From Brachybacterium sp. EE-P12 (GTDB lineage Bacteria > Actinomycetota > Actinomycetes > Actinomycetales > Dermabacteraceae), in assembly GCF_003711805.1 (NCBI RefSeq), contig NZ_QXCP01000004.1:744001-808000 (forward strand): a stretch of 64,000 nt of DNA, written 5' to 3'. The position numbers and the translations under genes are program-made. The notes beneath the pieces are model-generated. The model saw only the letters and a list, made by a program, of their open reading frames with translations, made no database searches and was not told the DNA's origin. Shown here piece after piece: positions 1 to 8,761 of the stretch; position 1 is the stretch's first letter; the number at the start of each line of letters is the position of its first letter.

Positions 1-242
1 GTGTCGCGCTCGATCCGGTCCCGCATGGGGCAGCCCTCGATCGTGACGAGCACGTGCACGCGGGCGGTGCCGTCCTCGTCCACGGCCACGGAGCCGACCA
101 TGCCGAGCTCGGTGATGGGACGGTGGATCTCGGGGTCGATCACCCCGGTCAGGGCCTCGTGGATGCGGTCCACGCGCTCGTCGGCGCCGGGCTGCTCCGC
201 GCCGGACCGCTCGGGGGTGGACGGATCGGGGGTGGTGGTCAC
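1..242 (-). CDS. mrp: Mrp/NBP35-family Fe-S cluster carrier ATPase (N-terminal part, runs off the window)
   Basis: Only the first 80 codons are present. The start is GTG at 242, overlapping the stop of the DUF1003 gene as GTGA, so the two are translationally coupled. The visible part is a MIP18/DUF59 domain (ALTGVIDPEIHRPITELGM) with the conserved Cys further on (TIEGCPMRD), as found at the N-terminus of actinobacterial Mrp (ApbC) proteins. In the family this domain precedes a deviant Walker A P-loop ATPase that binds and transfers 4Fe-4S clusters in the cytoplasm; that ATPase lies outside the window, so a stand-alone DUF59 protein cannot be strictly excluded. The neighbours (DUF1003, MgtE-N/CBS) are the usual neighbours of actinobacterial mrp. 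Confidence 0.75.
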   Translation of the reverse strand, partial: MTTTPDPSTPERSGAEQPGADERVDRIHEALTGVIDPEIHRPITELGMVGSVAVDEDGTARVHVLVTIEGCPMRDRIERD

Positions 243-838
243 TGCGGGTCCTGCTCCTTCCCTGCGCGGCGATCCAGCGCCGCCTCGACCTCCTCGCGCA
301 GGAGCGCGCGGAGATGCTGGTCCTGGACCTCGGGGGCCTCGCGGCGAGCCTGCTCGCGAGGCTCCTCGAGCTCCTCGAGCAGGTCCCGCAGCTCGCCGCG
401 CACGAAGTCGCGCGTGGCGACGTCGTTCAGCGCGAGGCGCAGCGAGGCGATCTCCCGGGTGATGAAGTCGGTGGTGGCGTGGTTGCGCTCGTTGGACTGG
501 CGGTCCTGCTCGGCCTGGACCCGATCGCGGTCGTCCTGGCGGTTCTGCGCGAGCAGCAGCAGGGGCGCGGCGTAGGAGGCCTGCAGCGAGAGGATCAGGG
601 TGAGCAGGGTGAAGTTCAGGGCGCGCGGATCGAACTGCGCGGACTGAGGGGCGAGCGAGTTCCAGGTCAGCCACACCGCGCAGAACAGCGTCATCCCCAC
701 CAGGAAGGCAGGGGTGCCCATCATCCGTGCGAACGCCTCCGCCCCGCGCCCGAAGGCGTCGCCGCGGAAGGGGCTGCGCAGCCGGCCGCGACGGCGGGGT
801 GCGGGCGCGTCGAGGGCGTCGAGGTTCTGCTCGGCCAT
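239..838 (-). CDS. DUF1003 family membrane protein
   Basis: The protein is 199 aa. It has a basic N-terminus, two predicted transmembrane helices (about residues 45-60 and 75-97; core words MTLFCAVWLTWN and LLTLILSLQASYAAPLLLLAQNR) and a charged, probably coiled-coil C-terminal half rich in Arg/Glu. The Q-A-S-Y-A-A-P motif with the following QNRQDDRDR stretch is typical of DUF1003. No biochemical function is established for the family. It sits 2 nt after the MgtE-N/CBS gene and overlaps mrp by 4 nt, so the four genes from pepP to mrp are probably one transcript. A role in metal or divalent-cation homeostasis is suggested only by its neighbour. Confidence 0.85.
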   Translation of the reverse strand: MAEQNLDALDAPAPRRRGRLRSPFRGDAFGRGAEAFARMMGTPAFLVGMTLFCAVWLTWNSLAPQSAQFDPRALNFTLLTLILSLQASYAAPLLLLAQNRQDDRDRVQAEQDRQSNERNHATTDFITREIASLRLALNDVATRDFVRGELRDLLEELEEPREQARREAPEVQDQHLRALLREEVEAALDRRAGKEQDPQ

Positions 839-840
839 CC

Positions 841-2217
841 TCAGCCCTCCTGCCTCGTCCCGTCGGCCTGCTCGTCGGCCGGCACGGCACCGGTCCCGTC
901 CTCGGCGTCACGGGCGGTGGCGCGTGCGATCTCGGAGAGGTCGATCTGCCCCGTCGTCGGGGCGGGCTCGTCCTGCTCGCGCCAGTCGTCGGGCAGCACG
1001 TGGTCGAGCACGTCGTCGACCGTGACCGCGCCCAGCAGCCGCCCCTCGTCGTCGACCACGGGGATCGAGACGAGGTTGTAGGTGGCCATCTCGCGGGTCA
1101 CCGTCGACAGCGGCACCGTGGGGGAGACCTCCACCCGGTCGGGGTCGATGATCTCGCCGACGGGCCGGTCCGGCCGCTCGCGCAGCAGCTGCTGGAAGTG
1201 GACGATGCCCAGCAGGCGCCCGGTCGGCGTCTCCAGCGGGGAGCGGCACACGTGCACGGTCGAGGCGAGCGCCGCGTGGATCGCCTCCCGGCTGATCATC
1301 GCCAGGCAGTGCGCGACGGGCGTCTCGGGGGCGACGATCAGCGGCTCGGTGGTCATCATGCCGCCGGCGGTGTACTCGTCGTAGGCCATGAGGCGTCGGA
1401 CGTCCTCGGCCTCCTCCGGCTCCATGAGGTCCAGCAGCTCGGCGGCCACGGTCTCGGGCAGCTCCTGGACGAGGTCCGCGGCGTCGTCGGGATCCATCGC
1501 GTCCAGCACGTCGGCGGCGCGCCGGGCGTCCAGCCCGGTGACGACCTCGACCCGGATGTCCTCGGGCAGCTCCTCGAGCACGTCGGCGAGGCGCTCGTCG
1601 GCCAGCTCCCCGGCCAGCTCGATGCGCCGCTTGGTCTCCAGCTCCTGGATGATCTCGGCGAGGTCAGCCGGGTTCAGGTCCTGGTACGAGGCGGCGAGCA
1701 GGTGCGCGGACTGCTCGGCCTGGGTGCCGTAGAGCCCCGTCACCTCGGACAGCTCGACGGTGAGGGTCTGCCCGCGCGAGACGAGCCGTCCCAGCGAGCC
1801 GCCGGGCCGCCGGCGCCGCACGTGCAGGCGCGAGACCATCCAGTCGCGGTGCCGGTTCTGGTCCAGCGCGATGTCCAGCACGGTCGCCTCTCCCGAGCCG
1901 TCGACGAAGGTGACGGCGCGGTCCAGCAGATCGCCGAGCACGAGCAGCTCCCCGGTGCGCTTCTCGAAGCGGCGCACGTTCAGCACGCCGGTGGAGATCA
2001 CCTGACCGGGCGAGATCGAGGTGACGCGCGTGATCGGCAGGAACACGCGCCGCTTCGCCGCGACCTCGACCACGAAGCCGACGGCGCGGGCGCTCGTGCG
2101 GGTCTGCGGCACCACGACCACGTCGCGCACCGTCGCCACCGCGTCCCCGATCGGATCGAAGACGGAGGTGCCGACGAGCCTCGCGGCGTAGAAGCGGGGC
2201 TGCCCGGGAGTGCTCAC
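841..2217 (-). CDS. MgtE intracellular N domain/CBS domain protein, soluble (no channel domain)
   Basis: The protein is 458 aa. Its GTG start at 2217 overlaps the pepP stop as GTGA; the frame is open further upstream but that part lies inside pepP. A PRC-barrel-like region occupies about residues 8-160, followed by an MgtE N-type superhelical domain at about 180-285 (LADVLEELPEDIRVEVV, repeated acidic pairs) and two CBS domains at about 290-410 (MMTTEPLIVAPETPV; VSIPVVDDEGRLLGAVTVDD). In MgtE channels the N and CBS domains sense Mg2+ and gate the pore. Here there is no transmembrane domain, so the protein may regulate another partner; I infer cation or adenosyl-ligand sensing, not transport. 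The C-terminal 40 residues are acidic and probably disordered. Confidence 0.8.
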   Translation of the reverse strand: MSTPGQPRFYAARLVGTSVFDPIGDAVATVRDVVVVPQTRTSARAVGFVVEVAAKRRVFLPITRVTSISPGQVISTGVLNVRRFEKRTGELLVLGDLLDRAVTFVDGSGEATVLDIALDQNRHRDWMVSRLHVRRRRPGGSLGRLVSRGQTLTVELSEVTGLYGTQAEQSAHLLAASYQDLNPADLAEIIQELETKRRIELAGELADERLADVLEELPEDIRVEVVTGLDARRAADVLDAMDPDDAADLVQELPETVAAELLDLMEPEEAEDVRRLMAYDEYTAGGMMTTEPLIVAPETPVAHCLAMISREAIHAALASTVHVCRSPLETPTGRLLGIVHFQQLLRERPDRPVGEIIDPDRVEVSPTVPLSTVTREMATYNLVSIPVVDDEGRLLGAVTVDDVLDHVLPDDWREQDEPAPTTGQIDLSEIARATARDAEDGTGAVPADEQADGTRQEG

Positions 2218-3758
2218 GCCCGCAGCCCGGCGATCCAGGCCTCGACGTCCTCCGGTCGTCGCGGCGCGGCGGCGGAGAGGTTCTCGACCCCGTCGGCGGT
2301 CACCAGGACGTCGTCCTCGATGCGCACCCCGATCCCGCGCAGCTCCTCGGGGACCAGCAGGTCGTTCTCCTTGAAGTACAGGCCCGGCTCGATCGTGAAC
2401 ACCATGCCGGGCACGAGCTCCGCGTCGAGGTACATCTCGCGGCGCGCCTGGGCGCAGTCGTGCACGTCCAGGCCGAGGTGGTGGCTGGTGCCGTGCGGCA
2501 TCCAGCGCCGGTGCCACTGTCCCTCGGGGGCGAGGGACTCCGCGGCGGTGCCGGGCAGCAGCCCCCACTCCTCCAGGCGCGCGGCGAGCACCTCCATCGC
2601 GGCGGTGTGCAGGTCGCGGAACAGCAGCCCCGGACGGGCGACGGCGAACGCCGCATCAGCGGCCTCGAGCACCGCCTCGTACACCTTCCGCTGGACGGGG
2701 GAGAAGACGCCCGAGACCGGCAGGGTGCGGGTGACGTCCGCGGTGTAGAGGGAGTCGATCTCGACGCCTGCGTCGACGAGCACCAGCTCGTCGGCCCGCA
2801 CGGCGCCGTCGTTGCGGGTCCAGTGCAGGGTGCAGGCGTGGTCGCCGGCCGCGGCGATGGTGTCGTAGCCGACCCCGTTGCCGTCGGCGCGCGCGGTCGC
2901 CGCGAAGACGCCCTCGATGACGCGCTCTCCGCGCGGGTGGCCGACGGCCGCGGGGAGGTTGCGGATGACGTCCTCGAAGCCGCGCAGGGTCGCCTCGACC
3001 GCGAGGCGCATCTGGCGCACCTCGTAGTCGTCCTTGACCAGCCGGGCCTCGCTCGCGGCCTCCTTGAGCGCGGCGCTCTCGGCCGCGGCCTCCTCCCCGC
3101 CGGGCAGCCCGTTCTGCTCGCGGATCTCCTGGACCATCGCCTCGACGGAGGCGTCGACCTGGGGGATCACGGTCAGGGACAGCCGGGCGCCGACGTCCTT
3201 GGCGAGGTGGTCGCGCAGCTCGTCGATGTGGCGCACCTCCACGCCGATCCGCTGGGCGGCCTCGGCGATGGTGGGGCGGCGCCCCACCCACATCTCGCCG
3301 TAGCGGGAGTCCGCGTAGAACTCCGAGGTGTCGAAGCCGGCGCGGGGCCGGAAGAAGTAGGTCGCCACCGACGTGGTCGGATCCTCCGGGGAGGGCTCGA
3401 CGACGAGCACGCTGTCGGGCTCCTCGTCGGTGCCCAGGCCCGAGTAGTACGCGAAGGCGGAATCGGGACGGAAGGGGTAGTCGGTGTCGTTCGAGCGCAC
3501 CTTCAGCACCCCGGCCGGCAGGACCAGCCGGGTCCCGGGCAGGCGGCGCACGAGCGCGTCGCGGCGCGCGGGGGTGTAGTCCGCGGACTCGCGGCGCTCG
3601 GCGTCCGGCACCGTCTCGTCCCAGCCGGAGGAGATGAACTCGCGGAAGGCCTCGCTGCTGGGACGCTGCGAGCGGGAGTCACCCCGGGAGGCGAGGTCCT
3701 CCAGCCGCTCGCCGCGCGCGGTGCCGTCGGTGCTGGTGTCGGTGTTCTCGGTGCTCAC
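2214..3758 (-). CDS. pepP: Xaa-Pro aminopeptidase (aminopeptidase P, M24B)
   Basis: The protein is 514 aa with a GTG start at 3758. The N-terminal half is the aminopeptidase P N domain (creatinase-like, about residues 50-210). The C-terminal half is the pita-bread metallopeptidase fold with the five expected metal ligands: Asp in LVDAGVEIDS, Asp in TADVTRTL, His in HGTSHHLGLDVHD, Glu in FTIEPGLYF and Glu in GVRIEDDVL. It removes an N-terminal residue preceding proline from peptides, using two Mn2+ ions, in the cytoplasm. An insertion of about 25 residues rich in Ala/Glu (around GGEEAAAESAALKEAAS) separates the halves. It is first in the pepP > MgtE-N/CBS > DUF1003 > mrp operon, and divergent from the PHP gene 37 bp away. 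Confidence 0.92.
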   Translation of the reverse strand: MSTENTDTSTDGTARGERLEDLASRGDSRSQRPSSEAFREFISSGWDETVPDAERRESADYTPARRDALVRRLPGTRLVLPAGVLKVRSNDTDYPFRPDSAFAYYSGLGTDEEPDSVLVVEPSPEDPTTSVATYFFRPRAGFDTSEFYADSRYGEMWVGRRPTIAEAAQRIGVEVRHIDELRDHLAKDVGARLSLTVIPQVDASVEAMVQEIREQNGLPGGEEAAAESAALKEAASEARLVKDDYEVRQMRLAVEATLRGFEDVIRNLPAAVGHPRGERVIEGVFAATARADGNGVGYDTIAAAGDHACTLHWTRNDGAVRADELVLVDAGVEIDSLYTADVTRTLPVSGVFSPVQRKVYEAVLEAADAAFAVARPGLLFRDLHTAAMEVLAARLEEWGLLPGTAAESLAPEGQWHRRWMPHGTSHHLGLDVHDCAQARREMYLDAELVPGMVFTIEPGLYFKENDLLVPEELRGIGVRIEDDVLVTADGVENLSAAAPRRPEDVEAWIAGLRA

Positions 3759-3783
3759 CCCACGATGTTCTCACGCTCCGGTC

Positions 3784-3789
3784 TACCCT
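3784..3789 (+). promoter_or_regulatory. -10 element of a leaderless promoter for the PHP gene
   Basis: The hexamer TACCCT lies 6 nt before the ATG at 3796. No Shine-Dalgarno sequence is present, so the transcript probably begins at or next to the start codon. Confidence 0.5.
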
Positions 3790-3795
3790 GGGCGC

Positions 3796-4680
3796 ATGAG
3801 TGAGCGGTCCTACTCCGGCGCGAGGCAGCGCATCGACCTCCACGCGCACAGCACCTGCTCGGACGGCACGACGTCCGTGCCGGAGCTGTTCGCGCACGCG
3901 CAGGAGGTGGGCCTGGACGTGCTGGCGCTGACCGACCACGACACCGTCGAGGGCTGGCCGGCGCTGCCGGACGCGGTCGCCGCGAGCGGCGTCGCGGCGG
4001 TGCCCGGGATCGAGGTCTCCGCCGAGCACGGCCATCGCAGCGTGCACCTGCTGGCGCTGCTGGTGGACCCCTCCGAGGACACGGCGCTGGCCGCGGAGAT
4101 GGCCGACGCGCGCTCCTCCCGGATCGAGCGGGCCCGCCGCATGGTCGAGCTGATCGGCCGCGACCATCCGCTCACCTGGCAGGACGTCCTCGACCAGGTC
4201 GCGGGGGAGGAGACGGTGATCGGACGGCCGCACATCGCCGACGCCCTCGTCGCGACCGGGGTGGTGCCCGACCGCTCGGCGGCCTTCGAGGAGATCCTGC
4301 GCGGCTCCGGTCCCTATTACGTGCCCTACTACGCGCCCTCCCCGCTCGAGGCGCTCGCCGCGATCCGGGCGGCGGGCGGGGTCTCCGTGATCGCGCACCC
4401 GGGCTCGGTCACGCGCGACGACGACCTGCCGGTGGAGCTGCTCGAGGAGCTCGTCGAGGCCGGGCTGGACGGCGTCGAGGTGGCCCATCGCGAGCACGAC
4501 GCAGCAGAGCGCGAGCGCCTCGCCGCCTTCGCCCGGCGGCACGACCTGCTGATCACCGGGGGCAGCGACTTCCACGGCAGCGGCAAGCCGAACCTGCTCG
4601 CCGAGAACCTCACCGCCCCCGAGGTGCTCGCCGAGATCGAGCACCGCGCCACGAGCGGGACCCGCGTCATCCGGCCCTGA
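3796..4680 (+). CDS. PHP-domain phosphoesterase (RNase AM/YciV-like)
   Basis: The protein is 294 aa. The ATG at 3796 is chosen because it follows a -10 hexamer by 6 nt and because the PHP motif starts shortly after it; the frame is open upstream but that overlaps pepP. Metal-binding PHP motifs are clear: DLHAHSTCSDG near residue 14, LTDHDTVEGW near 45, the acidic GIEVSAEHG near 73, HPGSVTRDDD near 200 and GGSDFHGSGKPN near the end. Members of this subfamily hydrolyse 3',5'-nucleoside bisphosphates and trim short 5' RNA ends with a trinuclear Mn site. The length (about 290 aa) matches the family. It is monocistronic, between divergent pepP and a convergent helicase gene. Confidence 0.85.
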   Translation: MSERSYSGARQRIDLHAHSTCSDGTTSVPELFAHAQEVGLDVLALTDHDTVEGWPALPDAVAASGVAAVPGIEVSAEHGHRSVHLLALLVDPSEDTALAAEMADARSSRIERARRMVELIGRDHPLTWQDVLDQVAGEETVIGRPHIADALVATGVVPDRSAAFEEILRGSGPYYVPYYAPSPLEALAAIRAAGGVSVIAHPGSVTRDDDLPVELLEELVEAGLDGVEVAHREHDAAERERLAAFARRHDLLITGGSDFHGSGKPNLLAENLTAPEVLAEIEHRATSGTRVIRP

Positions 4681-4719
4681 GCCCGCGCCGGCGACGTGCC
4701 CCGGTCCTAAGACGCCGAC

Positions 4720-4747
4720 GGGCCCCGGCGCGGGTGCGCCGGGGCCC
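4720..4747. terminator. Bidirectional intrinsic-terminator-like hairpin
   Basis: A perfect 12-bp inverted repeat (GGGCCCCGGCGC with loop GGGT) sits between the convergent PHP gene and DEAD-box helicase gene. There is no clear T-tract, as is common in high-GC actinobacteria. Confidence 0.7.
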
Positions 4748-4801
4748 GGTGGAGAAGGTGACCTGCTGCGGCGGCGTCGCCGGCCGGGCGGCCTCGGGAC
4801 A

Positions 4802-6574
4802 TCAGCCCTCGGCGTCGCCGCCGGTCCGCGATCCCTCGGAGGAGCCGCCGGCGGACCTGCCGCCGCGGCTGCGGCCCCGGCCGCCGCGCGAGCGACGACG
4901 ACGGGTCGAGGAGCCGCTGGACTCGGAGGAGCCGCCGTTCTCGGAGGGCCCGGTCGAGGGGGCCTCGGCGTTCGTGCCCTCCCCGGCGACGACCTCGCCG
5001 TTCACGCGGCGGGTGCGGGTGCGGGAGCGCTTGCGGCGGGGCCGCTCGGAGCCCTCCTCGCCCTGCCCGCCGCGGGCCGGACGCTCGCGATCACGATCCG
5101 CACCGCCATCGCGCCCCCGGCCGGCGTCGCGACCGCCTCGGCCGGAGCCGCGCCCGCCGCGTCCGCCCTCACGGGAGCCTCGGCCGCCGCGGCCGCCCTC
5201 GCGCGGCGCGCGGGCGCCGGAGTCGGGACCGCCGAGGTCCTCGATCTCCTCCGCGTCCAGACCCTCGCGGATGCGCTTGTCCTTCGGGAGGGTGCCCTTG
5301 GCCTCGGTGGGGATGTCGAGGTCGGTGAACAGGTGGTCGGAGGTGGAGTAGGTCTCCACGGCCTCGGTCGACTCGAGCCCCAGCTGCCGGGCGATCAGGG
5401 CCCAGCGCGCGAGGTCCTCCCAGTCCACGAAGGTGATCGCGGTGCCCTTCTTGCCGGCGCGGCCGGTGCGGCCGGTGCGGTGGAGGTAGGTCTTGTCGTC
5501 GTCGGGGCAGTTCCAGTTCACGACGTGGGTGACGTCGGTGACGTCGATGCCGCGCGCGGCGACGTCGGTCGCGACCAGCACGTCGATCTTCCCGTGGCGG
5601 AAGGCGCGCAGCGCCTGCTCGCGGGCACCCTGGCCGAGGTCGCCGTGCAGGGGAGCCGCCGCGAAGCCGCGGTCGGCGAGATCGCCGGCCACCCGGTCCG
5701 CCTGGCGCTTGGTGCGCATGAAGACGATCGTCAGGCCGCGTCCTCGGGCCTGCAGCACCCGGGCCATCACCTCGATCTTGTCGAGCTGATGCGCGCGGTA
5801 GACGACCTGCTTGATGTCCGCCTTGGTGCGGGACTCGTCGCCCGGGTCGTGGGCGCGGATGTGGGTGGGCTGCTTCATGAAGCGCCGTGCGAGCGCCATG
5901 ATCGGGCCCGGCATCGTCGCGGAGAACAGCATCGTCTGCCGGTGGGCGGGGACGGCCTGCAGCAGATTCTCGATGTCCTCGAGGAAGCCGAGGTCGAGCA
6001 TCTCGTCGGCCTCGTCGAGCACCGCGGTGCGCACCTGGGAGAGGTCCAGATGCTTCTGGCGCATCAGGTCGATGAGCCGGCCCGGCGTGCCGACGACCAC
6101 CTCGACGCCCCGCTCGAGCGCCTCGATCTGCGGCTCGTAGGCGCGGCCGCCGTAGACGGTGAGGATGCGGATCGGACGCTTCGCCGAGGCTGCCTCGAGG
6201 TCGTGCGCGACCTGCACCGCGAGCTCGCGAGTGGGGAGCACGACGAGCGCCTGGGGCTTGCCGATCGGACGGTCGTCGGGGTTCGGCTCGCCCGGGGCGA
6301 CGGAGCTCTGCAGCAGCGGGATGCCGAAGCCGAGGGTCTTGCCGGTGCCGGTCTTGGCCTGGCCGATGATGTCGCGACCCTTGAGCGCGACAGGGAGCGT
6401 CAGCGACTGGATCGGGAAGGGCGTGGTGATGCCCTTGGCGGCGAGGGCCTCGACGATGTCGGCGCGGACGTCGAAGTCGGCGAAGGTCTGCTGCGGGTCG
6501 GGGGTGCCGGAGCTCTGCTCGACGGCGGGGGAGGCCGACACGGCCTCGTCGGTGTGCGGGATGGTTTCAGGCAC
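4802..6574 (-). CDS. DEAD-box ATP-dependent RNA helicase with basic RGG-type tail
   Basis: The protein is 590 aa with a GTG start at 6574. All helicase motifs are present in order: Q motif (FADFDVRADI...FPIQ), motif I AKTGTGKT, Ia PTRELAVQV, Ib TPGRLIDL, II VLDEADEMLDLGF, III FSATMP, IV IVFMRTKRQ, V ATDVAARGIDV and VI HRTGRTGRAG. From about residue 440 the protein changes to a low-complexity tail rich in Gly, Arg and Ser (GGRGGRGSGRGGRD and RRRRSRGGRGRSRGG), typical of RhlE/CsdA-like helicases of actinobacteria that bind RNA non-specifically. It probably unwinds RNA in ribosome assembly or decay. From recall it corresponds to the RhlE neighbour of the adn locus in mycobacteria (Rv3211). Confidence 0.92.
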   Translation of the reverse strand: MPETIPHTDEAVSASPAVEQSSGTPDPQQTFADFDVRADIVEALAAKGITTPFPIQSLTLPVALKGRDIIGQAKTGTGKTLGFGIPLLQSSVAPGEPNPDDRPIGKPQALVVLPTRELAVQVAHDLEAASAKRPIRILTVYGGRAYEPQIEALERGVEVVVGTPGRLIDLMRQKHLDLSQVRTAVLDEADEMLDLGFLEDIENLLQAVPAHRQTMLFSATMPGPIMALARRFMKQPTHIRAHDPGDESRTKADIKQVVYRAHQLDKIEVMARVLQARGRGLTIVFMRTKRQADRVAGDLADRGFAAAPLHGDLGQGAREQALRAFRHGKIDVLVATDVAARGIDVTDVTHVVNWNCPDDDKTYLHRTGRTGRAGKKGTAITFVDWEDLARWALIARQLGLESTEAVETYSTSDHLFTDLDIPTEAKGTLPKDKRIREGLDAEEIEDLGGPDSGARAPREGGRGGRGSREGGRGGRGSGRGGRDAGRGRDGGADRDRERPARGGQGEEGSERPRRKRSRTRTRRVNGEVVAGEGTNAEAPSTGPSENGGSSESSGSSTRRRRSRGGRGRSRGGRSAGGSSEGSRTGGDAEG

Positions 6575-6612
6575 CGTTCAACTCTCTGGTCATGGATGTG
6601 CACGGCCATGGT

Positions 6613-6626
6613 AGCCCCCGGGGGCT
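6613..6626 (-). terminator. Short perfect GC palindrome after the metallophosphoesterase gene
   Basis: AGCCCCCGGGGGCT is a perfect 14-nt palindrome located 23 nt past the stop of the minus-strand metallophosphoesterase gene and upstream of the helicase start. It is a plausible weak terminator. Confidence 0.4.
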
Positions 6627-6648
6627 CCGCGCCGTGAGGAACTGCGGC

Positions 6649-8394
6649 CTACCCCTCGCCGCCGTCGCTCGGGTCCGGCAGCGGGCTGACGGGGTCCGTC
6701 GGCGTGACGCGCTCCTCGTCCGGCAGGCCCTCGCCGGGGGTGACCTCCTGCTCCGGCGGGACGGTGCCCTCCGGCGTCTCGGCGCCCTCGGGAACCTCGA
6801 GCTCGGGCTGCTCGACAGGCATCTGGGAGCGGTGGATCGAGACGGAGACCAGACCCAGCCCGCCCATCGTGATGTCGTCGTAGGCGACCAGGCGCCCGCT
6901 CTCCCGGTCGAAGTAGAGCATCCGCGCGGTGAGGTCCAGCGGGTCCTCTCCCTGCAGCACCGGGGCGACGCCGCCCGAGGCGAGTGCGCCGCCGGTCGAG
7001 CCGACCGTCAGCCAGTCGGTGCCCGAGCCGTCCCGGTCCAGCTCGACGTCCGAGGTGTGCATGTGGCCGGACAGCACCAGCGGGGCGCGACCCAGCAGAC
7101 CGTCGGGCTGGGTGGGGTCATGGATGAGCGCCACGTCCACCGGGTCCTCGGGATGGGCCTCGTCGTACGCCTCGATCGTCTCCCCGAGCTGGAAGCCGCT
7201 CGCTGCGACCGCGTCCTTGCCCTCCTGCCAGCCTCCCGCGTCGGAGTCGTCGTCGGCCGCGAAGCGGGGATCGCCGATCCCCGCGATCGTCAGTCCCGCG
7301 ACCTCGACCACCTCGTTGTCGACGACGGTGGCGTTGGGCTGCGCCGCGATGGTCGCCGAGGCGCGGGCGCCGTCGTGGTTGCCGCTGATGTAGACGTAGG
7401 GGATCTCCAGCGTGCCGATCCGGTGCAGCAGCTCGTTCTCGACCGGGGTGCCCCAGGAGACGATGTCGCCGGTGTCGATCACCGCGTCGATCGCGAACTG
7501 AGTGTGCAGCTGCTCGATCACGTCGTAGGCCTGCGGGTTGTCGTGGATGTCCGAGACGTGCAGGACCGTGACCAGGTCCTCCTGGTCCAGGCCCACCGGG
7601 AGGCTGTCGGCCGCGATGTACAGCGCGGAGACCTGCCCCACGAACTCGGCGAGGGTGTCGCGATAGCTCGCGTAGTCCTGGGCCGTCGCCTCCCCGAGGT
7701 CCGCGATGTACGCGGCCTGGGAGAGCAGTCCGTCGAAGCGCGGCTGGGTGAGGGAGTCGGGGGAGAACGTGGCCGCCGCCGTGCCGACCGAGGCGCCCAC
7801 CAGCGCGACGGCGCCTCCGCCGGCGACGAGCGCCCGACGCACGCGGCGGAACGTGATCCCCACGGCCAGACCCGCCCCGCCGGCCGCGAACAGGGCGTTC
7901 AGCGCCGCGTTCCGGGCGGCGGCGGAGCTGATCGCCTCGGGAGCGCTGGACTGCAGCTCGGCGAACCCGGCATCGGAGTAGAAGAGGGCCTCGGCCTTCT
8001 CGATGTCGACGCCCTTGACCCGCGCCTCGATCCGCACCGGCGCGATGTGGGTGTCGAAGGCGACCTCGCCGACGGGCGGCAGCAGCAGCACCGTGTCCGA
8101 GGAGAGGGAGGGGCGCAGGTGCACCGAGGCGGTCAGCGGGCCCACCTCGACCTTCGAGTCGGGCACGAGCAGCACGCCCACCACCATGCCGAGCAGAGCG
8201 ACGACGACGGTCGTGCTGACCCGCAGCACGCGCGCACGGCGGCGGCGCCGTCGTCGGGCCTGCGCGAGATCCTCCGCAGCGGGGGCGTCCTGCGTCGCGT
8301 CCGCGGCTCCGGGCGGCTGCTCCGGGGCGGGGGCCTGCTCTCCGGCGGCCCCCGCGGACTCGCCCGCGCGGGCCGGCTCCTCGGGGGTCGTCAA
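6649..8394 (-). CDS. Membrane-anchored metallophosphoesterase
   Basis: The protein is 581 aa. The start is TTG at 8394, 4 nt after the DUF3107 stop, with AGGA close by; I saw no better start. A disordered Ala/Pro/Glu N-terminus and an Arg run precede a transmembrane helix at about 60-80 (VSTTVVVALLGMVVGVLLV). A second pair of hydrophobic stretches lies around 165-205 (AALNALFAAGGAGLAVGI, ALVAGGGAVALVGASVG). The catalytic calcineurin-like domain starts near 275 with the dimetal motifs LHVSDIHDN, DTGDIVSWG, ISGNHDGA, ALIHDP and LSGHMHTS. Topology suggests an enzyme facing outside, with an unassigned extracytoplasmic domain between the helices. The substrate is unknown. The C-terminal 60 residues are Pro/Glu rich. 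Confidence 0.85.
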   Translation of the reverse strand: MTTPEEPARAGESAGAAGEQAPAPEQPPGAADATQDAPAAEDLAQARRRRRRRARVLRVSTTVVVALLGMVVGVLLVPDSKVEVGPLTASVHLRPSLSSDTVLLLPPVGEVAFDTHIAPVRIEARVKGVDIEKAEALFYSDAGFAELQSSAPEAISSAAARNAALNALFAAGGAGLAVGITFRRVRRALVAGGGAVALVGASVGTAAATFSPDSLTQPRFDGLLSQAAYIADLGEATAQDYASYRDTLAEFVGQVSALYIAADSLPVGLDQEDLVTVLHVSDIHDNPQAYDVIEQLHTQFAIDAVIDTGDIVSWGTPVENELLHRIGTLEIPYVYISGNHDGARASATIAAQPNATVVDNEVVEVAGLTIAGIGDPRFAADDDSDAGGWQEGKDAVAASGFQLGETIEAYDEAHPEDPVDVALIHDPTQPDGLLGRAPLVLSGHMHTSDVELDRDGSGTDWLTVGSTGGALASGGVAPVLQGEDPLDLTARMLYFDRESGRLVAYDDITMGGLGLVSVSIHRSQMPVEQPELEVPEGAETPEGTVPPEQEVTPGEGLPDEERVTPTDPVSPLPDPSDGGEG

Positions 8395-8398
8395 GTCC

Positions 8399-8620
8399 TC
8401 AGCCGAGGAAGCCGACGCGGCGGGGCTCCTCGGTGGAGACCTCGGCGTAGGCGAGCTTCGCGCCGGGGACCAGCACGGTGCGGCCCTTGTCGTCGACCAG
8501 CGTGACGGGGGTGCCCTCGGTGACCGCGGCGCCGAGCCGCTCGAGCACCGCGTCGGCGTTCTCGTCGGACTCGATCACGAGCTCGCGGGGGGAGTGCTGG
8601 ATGCCGATGCGGATCTCCAT
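8399..8620 (-). CDS. DUF3107 family small protein
   Basis: The 73-aa protein begins MEIRIGIQHSPRELVIESD and ends GAKLAYAEVSTEEPRRVGFLG, which matches the compact actinobacterial DUF3107 family (Rv3208A-like) over its whole length. The function is unknown. It lies between tetR and the metallophosphoesterase gene on the same strand, and the TetR-DUF3107 pairing is conserved near adnAB in actinobacteria (from recall). A GGAAGG ribosome-binding site precedes the ATG. Confidence 0.88.
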   Translation of the reverse strand: MEIRIGIQHSPRELVIESDENADAVLERLGAAVTEGTPVTLVDDKGRTVLVPGAKLAYAEVSTEEPRRVGFLG

Positions 8621-8721
8621 GACCTTCCTTCCCTCCGCGCGCGGCGGAGACGGTTGTGCTGTTCAGGGGGAGTCTACGTGCCCTCTCCGGCGCTCCGGCG
8701 CGCGTACGCCGCAGGCGGAAC

Positions 8722-8746
8722 CCGCAGGGACGGGCAGGCCCTGCGG
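8722..8746 (-). terminator. Hairpin after tetR
   Basis: CCGCAGGG and CCCTGCGG form a perfect 8-bp stem with a 9-nt loop, just past the tetR stop and before the DUF3107 gene. It probably separates the two transcripts. Confidence 0.45.
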
Positions 8747-8761
8747 AGGCGGGCAGGTCCC

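Noticed and set aside
727..2748. Long plus-strand open frame of 673 codons
   Set aside because: It is antisense to the MgtE-N/CBS and pepP genes and its protein has the repetitive Arg/Gly/Val/His composition of a GC-rich shadow frame.
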